64,000 bases of DNA from Sphingorhabdus_B arenilitoris (GTDB taxonomy: Bacteria; Pseudomonadota; Alphaproteobacteria; Sphingomonadales; Sphingomonadaceae). The translations under genes were made by a program, and so were the position numbers. Position 1 is the first letter of the stretch. Every line of letters begins with the position of its first letter. This document shows positions 36,128 through 44,450 of the stretch, in pieces. The DNA lies in assembly GCF_042651485.1 (NCBI RefSeq), contig NZ_JBHSDH010000013.1, positions 868,001 to 932,000 on the forward strand, written 5' to 3'. A model generated the notes under the pieces. The model made no database searches, was not told the DNA's origin, and saw only the letters and a list, made by a program, of their open reading frames with translations.

Positions 36128-37039
36128 TCAAGCGCAGCCTCCTAAATGCTCAGCCAACCATTCCAACATGGCCGTATTGACCTTATCGGGCGCTTCCCAG
36201 GTCACGAAATGGCCGCAATCAGATATGCGAATAATCGTCAAATCCGACACCAGCCCGTCCAATTCCAGCTGACATGGCAGCAGCGCCGGGTCGTCCATCC
36301 CCCATACCACCAGCGTTGGTATATCGATCACCGGAAAGCGCTTGTCCAAAAATGCGGGGCGCTCCACCGCGCCCTCCATCGGCGGCACCACCATATTAGT
36401 CGCTTTATACCATTTCAACATGGAGGTGATCGCGTTATCGGTGCGCCATTCGCTCAGGTAAATTTCGCGCTCCTGCGGGTCCATTTGTTCAGGCGTCAAG
36501 TGGCGCATGAAGCTATGGTCATAAAACCATTCAAGGCCTTTTTCCGCGATGCTTTTGTCGATCCGGTCGCCCTTAAACACGTTCATATATTGCGACGCGG
36601 CGCGTTGGCCCATATCGTCATAGAGTGTCCGTTGAAACACCAGTGGATGGGCGCTGTTGCACATGATCAGCCGCTCTATCCGCTCAGGCCGTTTCAGCGC
36701 CGCCATCCACGCAATCGCCCCGCCCCAATCATGCGCGGCAAGCGTGAAGGTCGGCAAACCGAGCGCATCGGCGAGCGCGAACAGGTCAGCTACCGGCTTA
36801 TCGGGCGTATAATCGCTGACCTCCGGCGGCTTGGACGATCCGGCAAAGCCGCGCTGATCGGGCGCGATGCAATAATATCCCGCCGCCGACAGCGCCGTCA
36901 TCTGATGCCGCCATGTCCGGTGGCTTTCGGGAAAACCATGCAGGAAAATGACCGGCAGGCCTGCCGGATCGCCCGCTGTCCATACCCCAAGAGTAACGTG
37001 GGTGGGCAGGCTGATGGATTGATGCGAAAATGGGGTCAT
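36128..37039 (-). CDS. epoxide-hydrolase-like alpha/beta hydrolase
   Basis: A 303-residue alpha/beta hydrolase. The oxyanion-hole motif is HGFPES (34-39), the nucleophile is D104 in AAHDWGGAIA (an Asp, as in epoxide hydrolases and dehalogenases, not Ser), and VVWGMDDPALL and SDCGHFVTWEAP supply the acid and the histidine. Epoxide hydrolase is more likely than haloalkane dehalogenase because of the HGFPES context. The substrate is not known. A long antisense open frame on the plus strand is a shadow. Confidence 0.85.
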   Translation of the reverse strand: MTPFSHQSISLPTHVTLGVWTAGDPAGLPVIFLHGFPESHRTWRHQMTALSAAGYYCIAPDQRGFAGSSKPPEVSDYTPDKPVADLFALADALGLPTFTLAAHDWGGAIAWMAALKRPERIERLIMCNSAHPLVFQRTLYDDMGQRAASQYMNVFKGDRIDKSIAEKGLEWFYDHSFMRHLTPEQMDPQEREIYLSEWRTDNAITSMLKWYKATNMVVPPMEGAVERPAFLDKRFPVIDIPTLVVWGMDDPALLPCQLELDGLVSDLTIIRISDCGHFVTWEAPDKVNTAMLEWLAEHLGGCA

Positions 37040-37186
37040 CCAAAGACCCTAATCATCGGAGGCATTTGCCGCAAGCGGCTCCTTTGGCGAAGCTGCTGCT
37101 CGGGCAGCGATGCACCGATGAACGTCCGTGCGTTAACCCGAATCGAATGATTGAGCTCTATTTCGAACGTCGTCAGGAAAAATTAT

Positions 37187-37375
37187 ATGAAATTCGTTGA
37201 ACTTCACTCTCGCGGCGGCAACTATTTGGTCGTCGCATCCAATGTCGCTTGGCTCAGGACCTTTGAAAATAACCAGACGCAGATCGGCATTGTTGGCGGC
37301 GCGCCTCTGCTTGTCACTGGCTCGATCGAGGAAACTTCCGCTACTATCCTCGCCGCGGTGGCCGCCGCTGGGTAG
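37187..37375 (+). CDS. small conserved-looking hypothetical protein
   Basis: A 62-residue protein, MKFVELHSRGGNYLVV at the start and LVTGSIEETSATILAAV near the end. The pattern of a short beta-rich body followed by a helix recalls FlbD-like small proteins, but I cannot confirm this. The ATG at 37187 is preceded by CAGGAAA; the frame extends upstream to 37151 without a better start. Monocistronic by position. Confidence 0.5.
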   Translation: MKFVELHSRGGNYLVVASNVAWLRTFENNQTQIGIVGGAPLLVTGSIEETSATILAAVAAAG

Positions 37376-37384
37376 CGCATTTTT

Positions 37385-38266
37385 TTAGGTATCACTCCGG
37401 GTCAAAGGCACTTCGGGAATGGGTATAGATTCCTTGTCGTCACCCGGAACCAGCGGAAATTTGCCCGCTTTCCAATCGGCCTTGGCCTGATTGATCCGCT
37501 CGCGGTCCGACGATACAAAATTCCACCAGACATGGCGCTGCGTCTTAAACGCTTCCCCGCCGAGCAACATCACGCGCGCGTCGGATGTAGCCCTAAGCGT
37601 CATCGCCTGCCCCGGCGCAAGCACATAGAGGCTGTGCCGTTCCAGCGCCTGCCCATCCAGCTCAGCATCGCCCAGCGCGATCAATACCGCCCTCTCATCT
37701 GCTTCCGCTTCAATGGGGATCGACGCGCCTGCATTCATCAAAATATCGGCATAGATCGTGCCCGAATGCTGCGTTGTCGGCGCGGTTTCCCCCCACAGGC
37801 TGCCCATAATGACCCGCGCGGAGAAGCCATCGCTTTCGACCAAAGGCAGCGCATCCGCCGGGCGGCTTTCAAAGGCAGGGTCAATCTCCTCCTTGCCATC
37901 GGGCAGCGCGAGCCACGTTTGCATCCCCGATATCGGCGAGACGACACCGCGCTCCAATGGCGGGGTGCGCTCGCTATGCACAATCCCTGACCCTGCGGTC
38001 ATCAGGTTGACTGCGCCAGGGCGAATGGTCGCAAAGCTGCCCAAACTGTCGCGGTGGTCAATCGCCCCTTCGAACAGATAGGTGACAGTCGCCAGATTGA
38101 TATGCGGATGCGGGCGCACATCCATGCCAGCGCCAATGTCAAACTGCGCTGGGCCAAATTGATCGACAAAAATAAACGGCCCCACCATCGTGCGCGGCTT
38201 TGATGGGAGCGTGCGGCGAACCTTGAAATCACCAAGGTCGTGAGTAGTGGGGGTGATGGTGAGCAT
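37385..38266 (-). CDS. pirin family protein
   Basis: A 293-residue bicupin. The N-terminal cupin carries the metal motif VRPHPHINLATVTYLFEG and AGSGIVHSE, both characteristic of pirin. The C-terminal cupin is degenerate. Pirins are iron-binding proteins, some acting as quercetinases. It lies just after the DUF2442/DUF4160 pair on the same strand, with a three-base gap. Confidence 0.93.
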   Translation of the reverse strand: MLTITPTTHDLGDFKVRRTLPSKPRTMVGPFIFVDQFGPAQFDIGAGMDVRPHPHINLATVTYLFEGAIDHRDSLGSFATIRPGAVNLMTAGSGIVHSERTPPLERGVVSPISGMQTWLALPDGKEEIDPAFESRPADALPLVESDGFSARVIMGSLWGETAPTTQHSGTIYADILMNAGASIPIEAEADERAVLIALGDAELDGQALERHSLYVLAPGQAMTLRATSDARVMLLGGEAFKTQRHVWWNFVSSDRERINQAKADWKAGKFPLVPGDDKESIPIPEVPLTRSDT

Positions 38267-38269
38267 AGG

Positions 38270-38524
38270 TTACCGAACGGCAGGCGCGCCGCGCAGCAGG
38301 CCTTCTGTGCTCAAATCTTCATCCAACTGCGGCCAATGAATACCATAACCGCCCGCACATTTTTCCCAGTTTTGACGCTCTTGCGCTGTGGCATTCGCCA
38401 AACGCGGGAACCAAGCCAAAGGGACAGAAATCGTACGGCCATCCATCATATCGACAATAAGATGATCATCATCGCAGCGCACATCCAGCACGCGTTCATC
38501 GGTTATCTTCGCCGAAATATTCAT
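38270..38524 (-). CDS. DUF2442 domain protein
   Basis: An 84-residue protein with the DUF2442 pattern: DDDHLIVDMMDGRTISVPLAWFPRL and GYGIHWPQLDEDLS. The family is often found next to DUF4160 proteins. Its start overlaps the end of the upstream DUF4160 gene by 29 bases. The pair has been suspected to be a toxin-antitoxin-like unit; I know of no proof. Confidence 0.9.
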   Translation of the reverse strand: MNISAKITDERVLDVRCDDDHLIVDMMDGRTISVPLAWFPRLANATAQERQNWEKCAGGYGIHWPQLDEDLSTEGLLRGAPAVR

Positions 38525-38741
38525 TCCATTTCTCCGTGAGCATTTCTTTATGCCCAGCTGTCAGTTTCACTATGCCAGAAATTTCATGTGCGCGAAAGCC
38601 GCGACTTTTGGCGACGGTCAAATCCATCAGCCATATTTTGATCGTGGCATCGCCCCTATCGATATGCACATGCGGCGGCTCATTCGGCTCATGACTGAAA
38701 AAATAGAAGCGAAAACCGCCAATTCGAAGCAAGGTCGGCAT
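38496..38741 (-). CDS. DUF4160 domain protein
   Basis: An 81-residue protein with the DUF4160 core: GFRFYFFSHEPNEPPHVHID and RGFRAHEISGIVKL. It is followed by the DUF2442 gene with a 29-base overlap, meaning strong translational coupling. It lies two bases after the BolA gene on the same strand. Confidence 0.9.
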   Translation of the reverse strand: MPTLLRIGGFRFYFFSHEPNEPPHVHIDRGDATIKIWLMDLTVAKSRGFRAHEISGIVKLTAGHKEMLTEKWNEYFGEDNR

Positions 38742-38743
38742 TG

Positions 38744-39043
38744 CTAATTTTTGGCGATTGCTTCACTTGGCGCCCGCGCCTTGATCGCCAGTGCATGCAC
38801 CCGCTGCCCCGGAATATCGCCGAGCGCCTTGTTCACCATCCGTTGCCGCATCACTCGCGACACGCCGTCAAAGGCCGCGCTGGTAATTTCGACGGTAAAA
38901 TGGCTCTCACCTGATCCGTCATCGCCGCTATGGCCGCTATGTTTCGCGCTGTCGTTCAGGACCGCCAGATGCACAGGCGCAAAGGCGGCGGTCAAAATTT
39001 CTTCGATTTCGCGGGCCAGGGCCCCTTTTATTTCTGTGGTCAT
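38744..39043 (-). CDS. BolA family protein
   Basis: A 99-residue protein with the BolA fold: SAKHSGHSGDDGSGESHFTVEI, then RVMRQRMVNKALGDI and VHALAIKARAP. BolA proteins partner with monothiol glutaredoxins in iron-sulfur cluster handling. The ATG at 39043 begins MTTEIKGALA; the open frame to 39070 is not needed. Divergent from the J-domain gene 43 bases away, an arrangement conserved in alphaproteobacteria. Confidence 0.92.
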   Translation of the reverse strand: MTTEIKGALAREIEEILTAAFAPVHLAVLNDSAKHSGHSGDDGSGESHFTVEITSAAFDGVSRVMRQRMVNKALGDIPGQRVHALAIKARAPSEAIAKN

Positions 39044-39086
39044 GACGCTTATATGGAGGGCCAATGACAAATTGCAAAGCCCTCTG

Positions 39087-39695
39087 ATGACCCATTCCCG
39101 GCAAAATCGTCCTGACCGCTATGGCGGGCGCATGGGCGGGGGTGATACTCTATGCGCGCACCCGGATTGCGCAGAGCTGGGCGAATTTCGCGCGCCTGCT
39201 TTTAACGGGCGGCTATCGGGCGCGGATGGGCCGGGAGATTATCAGCTGTTATGCCTCGACCATGTCCGCGAATTTAACGCTGGTTATGACTGGTTCGAAG
39301 GCATGACCGCTCAGGAAATTGCCGCCGCGCAAAGCCCCACCTATGTCTGGCCCAATGAAACCCGCGCCTTCAGCGCCGCCGCCAGCGTAGATTCTCCGCC
39401 GAAATGGCAGGATTTTCACGATCCCCTCGACGCCATTGGGGCAAGGTTTCGCCGCCAAAGGGACGAGCGCAGCGCCGAAATGAACGCTGCCCCGCTATCT
39501 AGTGCGGAGCACAATGCGCTAAAATTGCTGGGACTGACTAGCGCCGCCGACAAAAAAGCTATCCGCAAGGCCTATTCCGAAAAATTGCGCACCTATCATC
39601 CCGACCGCAATGGCGGCGACCGCAGCCATGAACGGGAATTGCAAGCGACATTGGAAGCATGGGCAATTTTGCGAGAGTCGAAAGCGTTTGATTAA
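39087..39695 (+). CDS. J-domain (DnaJ-like) protein
   Basis: A 202-residue protein with a cysteine/histidine-containing N-terminal region (CAHPDCAELGEFRAP) and a C-terminal J domain with the HPDRNGGD motif (about 170-177). This is the family normally encoded between BolA and cobS in alphaproteobacteria. The frame runs open from 38751 across the BolA gene, but ATG 39087 gives the family length. Its usual partner cobS is displaced to 42130 here. Confidence 0.88.
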   Translation: MTHSRQNRPDRYGGRMGGGDTLCAHPDCAELGEFRAPAFNGRLSGADGPGDYQLLCLDHVREFNAGYDWFEGMTAQEIAAAQSPTYVWPNETRAFSAAASVDSPPKWQDFHDPLDAIGARFRRQRDERSAEMNAAPLSSAEHNALKLLGLTSAADKKAIRKAYSEKLRTYHPDRNGGDRSHERELQATLEAWAILRESKAFD

Positions 39696-39726
39696 GACCA
39701 TATTTGGTCATTTCACTTCTCCCTTT

Positions 39727-40398
39727 TCAATCCCGATCCGCCCCGCCCAGCGTCCAATAATGCCGGTAAGGCCGCGCGTCTTCAACGCAGCGCGCCACCG
39801 ATGGCCGGGCGAGTGCGCGGGCGCGGTAGGCTTTTAGCCGCGTTAATTCTTGGGGGATATCGTGCACCCAATCGGCGTAGAATAACGCGGGCGCTCCGGC
39901 GCAATCGGCAAGGCTGAATTCCTCACCGCACGCCCAGCCATCTTCTGGCAGCTTCTGTTCGAGCCACTCGTAAATCACCAACAGCGCGGCTTTTGCCCGC
40001 GCGATCCGCATCGGATCGGGCGTTTCTGTGATGAAGGGCAAATGCTCGCCGACAATCGCCTGCATATTGGCCATGACATGATTATCAAACACCCGGTCCA
40101 TAAACCGCACCTCAAGCGCCGCCTCGGGATCGGATGGGATAAGCCGCCGCGTATCGGGATAGGCAAGGTCAAGATGTTCGATCAGGATGGTACTCTCGAT
40201 AAGCACCCTGCCGCCATCCTCCAGCACCGGAAACTGGCCCGGCGGCCATAATTGACGCAGCCGCCCGGGCTTTTCAGGATTAGCGCTATGGTCATCCTCA
40301 ACATTCCGCAATTCAAACGGCAAGCCCTTCTCGTAAAGCGCGATCATGGCCTTCCATGTGTAAGACGAAAAGGGATGGCCGTGCAGGATCATGGTCAT
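39727..40398 (-). CDS. glutathione S-transferase family protein
   Basis: A 223-residue protein with a thioredoxin-like N-terminal domain (LHGHPFSSYTWKAMIALYEKGL, GQFPVLEDGGRVLIEST with the glutathione-binding Glu-Ser) and an all-helical C-terminal domain (FSLADCAGAPALFYADW). It is the last gene of a four-gene unit with two VOC-family genes and a DUF1428 gene; its start overlaps the previous gene by 4 bases. Probably detoxification; substrate unknown. Confidence 0.9.
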   Translation of the reverse strand: MTMILHGHPFSSYTWKAMIALYEKGLPFELRNVEDDHSANPEKPGRLRQLWPPGQFPVLEDGGRVLIESTILIEHLDLAYPDTRRLIPSDPEAALEVRFMDRVFDNHVMANMQAIVGEHLPFITETPDPMRIARAKAALLVIYEWLEQKLPEDGWACGEEFSLADCAGAPALFYADWVHDIPQELTRLKAYRARALARPSVARCVEDARPYRHYWTLGGADRD

Positions 40399-40874
40399 CC
40401 CCGAACCGCCGCCTCAATCGCCGCGTGGTCGATCTTGCCCATCGTCATCATCGCTTCAAAGGCGCGTTTGGCAACATCGCCGCCCTGCGCCATGGCATCG
40501 GTCAGGATACGCGGGGTGATTTGCCAATTGAGGCCCCATTTGTCCTTGCACCAGCCGCAGGCGCTTTCCGCACCGCCATTACTGACAATGGCGGTCCAAT
40601 AGCGGTCGGTTTCTTCCTGACTGTCGGTGGCTATCATGAAGGAAAAAGCCTCGCTGTGCGGGAAGATCGGGCCGCCGTTCAAACCGACGCAGGGGACGCC
40701 GCAGACCGTGAAGTGGACGACAAGCACATCGCCTTGCTGGCCTCCGGGGAAATCAAGCGGCGCGCGCTCAACGGCCCCAACGCAGCTGTCCGGGAAAATG
40801 CTGGCATAGAAATGAGCGGCCTCTTCGGCGTCTTTGTCGTACCAAAGGCAGATGGTGTTTTTGGCAATTGTCAT
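40395..40874 (-). CDS. VOC family protein (PhnB-like)
   Basis: A 159-residue protein with the PhnB/3-demethylubiquinone-methyltransferase-like VOC fold: ITPRILTDAMAQGGDVAKRAFEAMMTMGKID at the C-terminus and CLWYDKDAEEAAHFYASIFPDS at the N-terminus. Despite the old domain name, these are not methyltransferases. Overlaps the neighbouring genes by 4 bases on each side. Confidence 0.9.
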   Translation of the reverse strand: MTIAKNTICLWYDKDAEEAAHFYASIFPDSCVGAVERAPLDFPGGQQGDVLVVHFTVCGVPCVGLNGGPIFPHSEAFSFMIATDSQEETDRYWTAIVSNGGAESACGWCKDKWGLNWQITPRILTDAMAQGGDVAKRAFEAMMTMGKIDHAAIEAAVRG

Positions 40875-41674
40875 TTCCGCATGCCCACCAAGCCAAAGCC
40901 TGCACCTTGCGGATCGCGTGCGACCAGTGAAAATTCGCCGCCGGGTATTTCCACCGGTTCCTGGATCATGCTGCCGCCGCCTGCCATAATCTGCTGTGCG
41001 GCCTTATCGATATCGGCCACGCGGAAATAATAGATCCAAGCGGAAAAAGGCATTTGCGGCGGTTTCGGCATGACCGCGCCCAGCATGAAGCCGCGATCAT
41101 CGCCGACTTTCAGGAATTCATATTTTCCCATCGGGCCCATATCCATCTCGCCCTCTTTTTGCCATCCAAACAGATCGCCATAGAAGGCTTTGGCTGCCTC
41201 AGGGTCGCTGCTGTTTAGTTCATTCCATGCACAATGTCCCTCTGATGGCTCGGTCGCAGCGAAGCTTTGGCTCGCTGCATCGGGGCTGTCCGGCGCGGAT
41301 AGCGGCTTCATTATGTAAAACATCGCGCCTTGCGGATCGGCCATAAATGCGATGCGCCCGACGCCCGGAATGTCCCATGGCTCCATATGTTTGGCCGCAC
41401 CTGCTGCTTTCATCTTTGCTGCCGCAGCATCAACATCATCCACCGCGATATAGCCCACCCAGAATGGCCGTGCGCCGCCGTCCTTCATTTCCGGAGTCAA
41501 CGCCATGATCCCGCCAACCTCGCTAATCGCCGAAGAGAAAATCCGGTAATCCATGCCTGGCGTGCCGCTATCCTTAAAATCCCAACCAAGTAGCGGGCCG
41601 TAAAATGTTTGCGCTGCACCCGCATCGCTGGTGATCAGTTCATACCAGATGAAATCGCCATGTTTATTCGGCAT
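40871..41674 (-). CDS. VOC family protein with two glyoxalase-like domains
   Basis: A 267-residue protein made of two tandem VOC domains, each beginning with a similar ELITSDAGAAQTFYGPLLGW / ELNSSDPEAAKAFYGDLFGW segment, a sign of internal duplication. Metal-binding residues are not certain. It is part of the DUF1428-VOC-VOC-GST operon. Confidence 0.9.
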   Translation of the reverse strand: MPNKHGDFIWYELITSDAGAAQTFYGPLLGWDFKDSGTPGMDYRIFSSAISEVGGIMALTPEMKDGGARPFWVGYIAVDDVDAAAAKMKAAGAAKHMEPWDIPGVGRIAFMADPQGAMFYIMKPLSAPDSPDAASQSFAATEPSEGHCAWNELNSSDPEAAKAFYGDLFGWQKEGEMDMGPMGKYEFLKVGDDRGFMLGAVMPKPPQMPFSAWIYYFRVADIDKAAQQIMAGGGSMIQEPVEIPGGEFSLVARDPQGAGFGLVGMRK

Positions 41675-41680
41675 CGTGGC

Positions 41681-42052
41681 TTACTCCTTCATATCAACCA
41701 CAGGCACAAATCCGCCAAAAATCATCCGTGCGCCGTCAAAAGGCATTGGGTGCTTTTCCTGATCCATTCGGGGGTCTGTGTTGCCGGGGTCCATCATTTG
41801 CGCCATAGCTGCATCGCGCGTTGCCTTATCCGGCCATTCGATCCAGCTGAAAATCACATCTTCATCTTCCTTGGCCTTCACCGCCATTCGGAAATCGGTG
41901 GTCTTGCCATCGGGCACATCATCGCCCCAACATTCCACTACCCGTAGCGCGCCCATTTCAATGAACATGCCGTCCGCCATTTCGGCATGCTCAATAAATT
42001 TCTGTTTATTCGCTTTCGGCACAGCGATTACAAAACCGTCAATATAGCTCAT
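41681..42052 (-). CDS. DUF1428 family protein
   Basis: A 123-residue protein with the DUF1428 pattern: MSYIDGFVIAVPKANKQKF, VVECWGDDVPDGK and IFSWIEWPDKATRD. It is a dimeric alpha/beta-barrel-type small protein of unknown function. First gene of the DUF1428-VOC-VOC-GST operon. The ATG at 42052 is used because the family begins MSYIDG; 42058 would add only two residues. Confidence 0.92.
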   Translation of the reverse strand: MSYIDGFVIAVPKANKQKFIEHAEMADGMFIEMGALRVVECWGDDVPDGKTTDFRMAVKAKEDEDVIFSWIEWPDKATRDAAMAQMMDPGNTDPRMDQEKHPMPFDGARMIFGGFVPVVDMKE

Positions 42053-42129
42053 AAGCATATCTCCCTATCGACTCTGACCCCCTTTCATGATTATGGCATC
42101 AACCGACTATTAATGAAACGAGCATTCGC

Positions 42130-43125
42130 ATGACAGACATTCCCAATATCTCCGCCGGAACCAGCGGCACCACCCTTTTGGACGCACCCGATACGAAGGT
42201 CAGCGTGCGTGACATATTCGGCATCGACATTGACATGGAATGTCCGGCCTTTAGCGAGGCCGACGAGCGGGTGCCCGATTTGGACCCCAGCTATGTTTTT
42301 GACGGTGATACCACGCTCGCCATATTGGCGGGATTTGCACATAACCGCCGGGTGATGGTGCAAGGTTACCATGGCACAGGAAAATCGACGCATATCGAAC
42401 AAGTGGCGGCGCGGCTCAAATGGCCCTGCATTCGGATTAACCTCGACGCGCATATCAGCCGTATCGACCTTATCGGACGCGACGCGATTGTCCTGCGCGA
42501 TGGGCAGCAGGTAACCGAATTTCGCGAAGGCTTGCTTCCTTGGGCGCTGCAGACACCGACTGCATTGGTATTTGATGAATATGATGCCGGACGGCCCGAC
42601 GTGATGTTCGTGATTCAGCGGGTTCTGGAAACCGAAGGGAAACTGACTCTGCTCGACCAGAACCGGGTCATCCGCCCGAACCCATGGTTCCGCCTATTTG
42701 CGACCGCCAACACTGTTGGCCTTGGCGATACCAGCGGGCTATATCATGGGACGCAAGCCATCAACCAAGGTCAGATGGACCGTTGGAACATTGTTGTCGG
42801 TCTCAACTATCTGCCCGCAGAGGTCGAAAGCCGTATTGTGCTGGCCAAAGAATCCGGCACCGACGAACAAACCGTAAAAAATATGGTGAAAGTCGCCGAG
42901 CTGACACGGCAAGGCTTCATTGGCGGCGATATCAGCACGGTTATGAGCCCGCGCACCGTTATAACCTGGGCACAAAATACCGCGATCTTTAAGGATGTCG
43001 GCTTTGCCTTCCGCTTGTCTTTCCTCAACAAATGCGATGAAGAAGAGCGGACTTTGGTCGCCGAATATTATCAGCGTGTGTTTGGCACAGATTTGCCGGA
43101 AAGTGTCGTGGGCAAGGCGGCTTGA
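42130..43125 (+). CDS. cobS: cobaltochelatase CobS subunit-like AAA+ ATPase
   Basis: A 331-residue AAA+ ATPase with Walker A GYHGTGKST (about residue 80), Walker B LVFDEYDAG and sensor FRLFATANT, matching CobS of aerobic cobalamin synthesis. CobS normally forms a complex with CobT and CobN. No cobT or cobN follows in this window; the next gene encodes an unrelated secreted protein. In many non-cobalamin-producing alphaproteobacteria CobS/CobT-like pairs are kept as a MoxR/VWA chaperone unit. A solitary cobS is unusual. Confidence 0.88.
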   Translation: MTDIPNISAGTSGTTLLDAPDTKVSVRDIFGIDIDMECPAFSEADERVPDLDPSYVFDGDTTLAILAGFAHNRRVMVQGYHGTGKSTHIEQVAARLKWPCIRINLDAHISRIDLIGRDAIVLRDGQQVTEFREGLLPWALQTPTALVFDEYDAGRPDVMFVIQRVLETEGKLTLLDQNRVIRPNPWFRLFATANTVGLGDTSGLYHGTQAINQGQMDRWNIVVGLNYLPAEVESRIVLAKESGTDEQTVKNMVKVAELTRQGFIGGDISTVMSPRTVITWAQNTAIFKDVGFAFRLSFLNKCDEEERTLVAEYYQRVFGTDLPESVVGKAA

Positions 43126-43245
43126 AACTGCTGCGATTGCACTTGCAGGCATATTTTTGTTGAACAAACCGGACAAAGGCAGAATGTTGTGTCAGATAGC
43201 GCTGATCGGTATCTGAAAAAAAGCCGGAGGCAGGGGGAGAAAAAT

Positions 43246-44421
43246 ATGCCGCGTAAATTATTACTGCGTTCGGTCGTCATATGCGCTGCGGCGCCGGCAT
43301 TATTGCTATCTGCTCAATTGGGAAAGGCGCAAAGTCAGCCCGGGTGGCAAATTGTTTCGGACGAGAATGTTGATAGCGGCAACATCAAAAATATTCGCCA
43401 TTCGGACGGTGATTCTATCGTCATCACGACCTATCCTCTTGAACAAAGCTTTGCCACTAATCCGGAAAAAAGCTTGGCGCAACTGGCGCAAACAATTCCC
43501 GGTTGCGGCACGGGTGAGTATGACACTTTGCCAGAAAGCAATAGTCACCTTTTGGTGACCAACGGCCGCAGGACCTGCGTTTTCATGTATAGCCGGTATG
43601 GTGACAAAGCCGGTTTGGTCATGGCCTTTGTTGTCGGACAGGAAATCGTCGATGTAATTGAGGTAGCCGACGGCGCATTACAAATTGCAATGCGCGAACA
43701 GCTGCCCGCGAAAATAGCTTCCAATGGCGTAGGCATAGCGGATCAGGCCCGCCAAACAGCACAAGCACAGCCACCAAAACAAACTATTCCTGCCGCGCCC
43801 GCAACCAGCGGCGACAGCAGCTTAAAGGCGTCCATAGACCGTATCCCTGCCGCAAATCGGCCCATTGGTATGGCATCGGTCGAAGGCGAATATGACAGCT
43901 ATAACGCCTCTATCACCTTCGATAATTACCTGCTCTTTCCCGGCGGATATGCGATTAATTCGACATGCAAAGGCTGGAACCCAATTCTACCTCCGGCACG
44001 GCAAACGGATTGTTCAGTGGTCCGTTACACCGCGGCAGGACGCGGGATGGTGCGGATTGGCGGCAGCATGTCTGAAACCAATTTGTTTGAACCCTTCTCT
44101 GCGGGCGAGCGCGTTTCTTATGATTATGGCAATATTTCGGGCAATGGCGGGGCTGGTTATAGCCAGACAAGTGGCAGCGGCCTAAAGCTAACCCGCGACG
44201 GGCAAATCAGATTATCCGATTGGTCAGGAACATCACTCAGCGGCGGCAATTATTCCGGCTATGCTGGAAGCCAAGGCCAAATTTCTGGCCGCTATTATCT
44301 CGACGGTTACATCATTGCGATACAAGATGATGAGGGTAATATCAGCGCCAGTTTCATCGCCAAGAAAAACGAAGGCGGGGACCGCTATCTCTATCTAAAT
44401 GGCGAATTATTTTGGGAATGA
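43246..44421 (+). CDS. secreted hypothetical protein with two domains and a Gln/Pro/Ala linker
   Basis: A 391-residue protein I do not recognise. It has a signal peptide (ending LGKAQ), an N-terminal domain of about 150 residues with two likely disulfide cysteines (PGCGTGEYD and RRTCVF), a Gln/Pro/Ala linker, and a C-terminal beta-rich Gly/Ser/Tyr domain that includes another cysteine pair (STCKGW and TDCSVV). GGGGAGA before the ATG at 43246 supports the start; the frame opens at 43189. It follows cobS by 120 bases. Confidence 0.65.
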   Translation: MPRKLLLRSVVICAAAPALLLSAQLGKAQSQPGWQIVSDENVDSGNIKNIRHSDGDSIVITTYPLEQSFATNPEKSLAQLAQTIPGCGTGEYDTLPESNSHLLVTNGRRTCVFMYSRYGDKAGLVMAFVVGQEIVDVIEVADGALQIAMREQLPAKIASNGVGIADQARQTAQAQPPKQTIPAAPATSGDSSLKASIDRIPAANRPIGMASVEGEYDSYNASITFDNYLLFPGGYAINSTCKGWNPILPPARQTDCSVVRYTAAGRGMVRIGGSMSETNLFEPFSAGERVSYDYGNISGNGGAGYSQTSGSGLKLTRDGQIRLSDWSGTSLSGGNYSGYAGSQGQISGRYYLDGYIIAIQDDEGNISASFIAKKNEGGDRYLYLNGELFWE

Positions 44422-44431
44422 ATGTCGTTGA

Positions 44432-44450
44432 TTTAGGATTAGACCCTAAA
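44432..44450. terminator. short inverted repeat between convergent genes
   Basis: TTTAGG (44432-44437) and CCTAAA (44445-44450) form a 6-bp stem between the convergent ends of the secreted protein gene and TonB receptor 3. It could work as a bidirectional terminator although the T-run is short. A related GACCCT half-site recurs at 54631-54644. Confidence 0.4.

Noticed and set aside
36146..37150. 334-codon plus-strand frame antisense to the epoxide-hydrolase-like gene
   Set aside because: Rich in His, Arg and Gln as expected of an antisense shadow, while the minus strand has a complete catalytic triad.
38751..39086. 112-codon upstream extension of the J-domain gene
   Set aside because: It would run antisense through the BolA gene; family length and the divergent gene order support ATG 39087.
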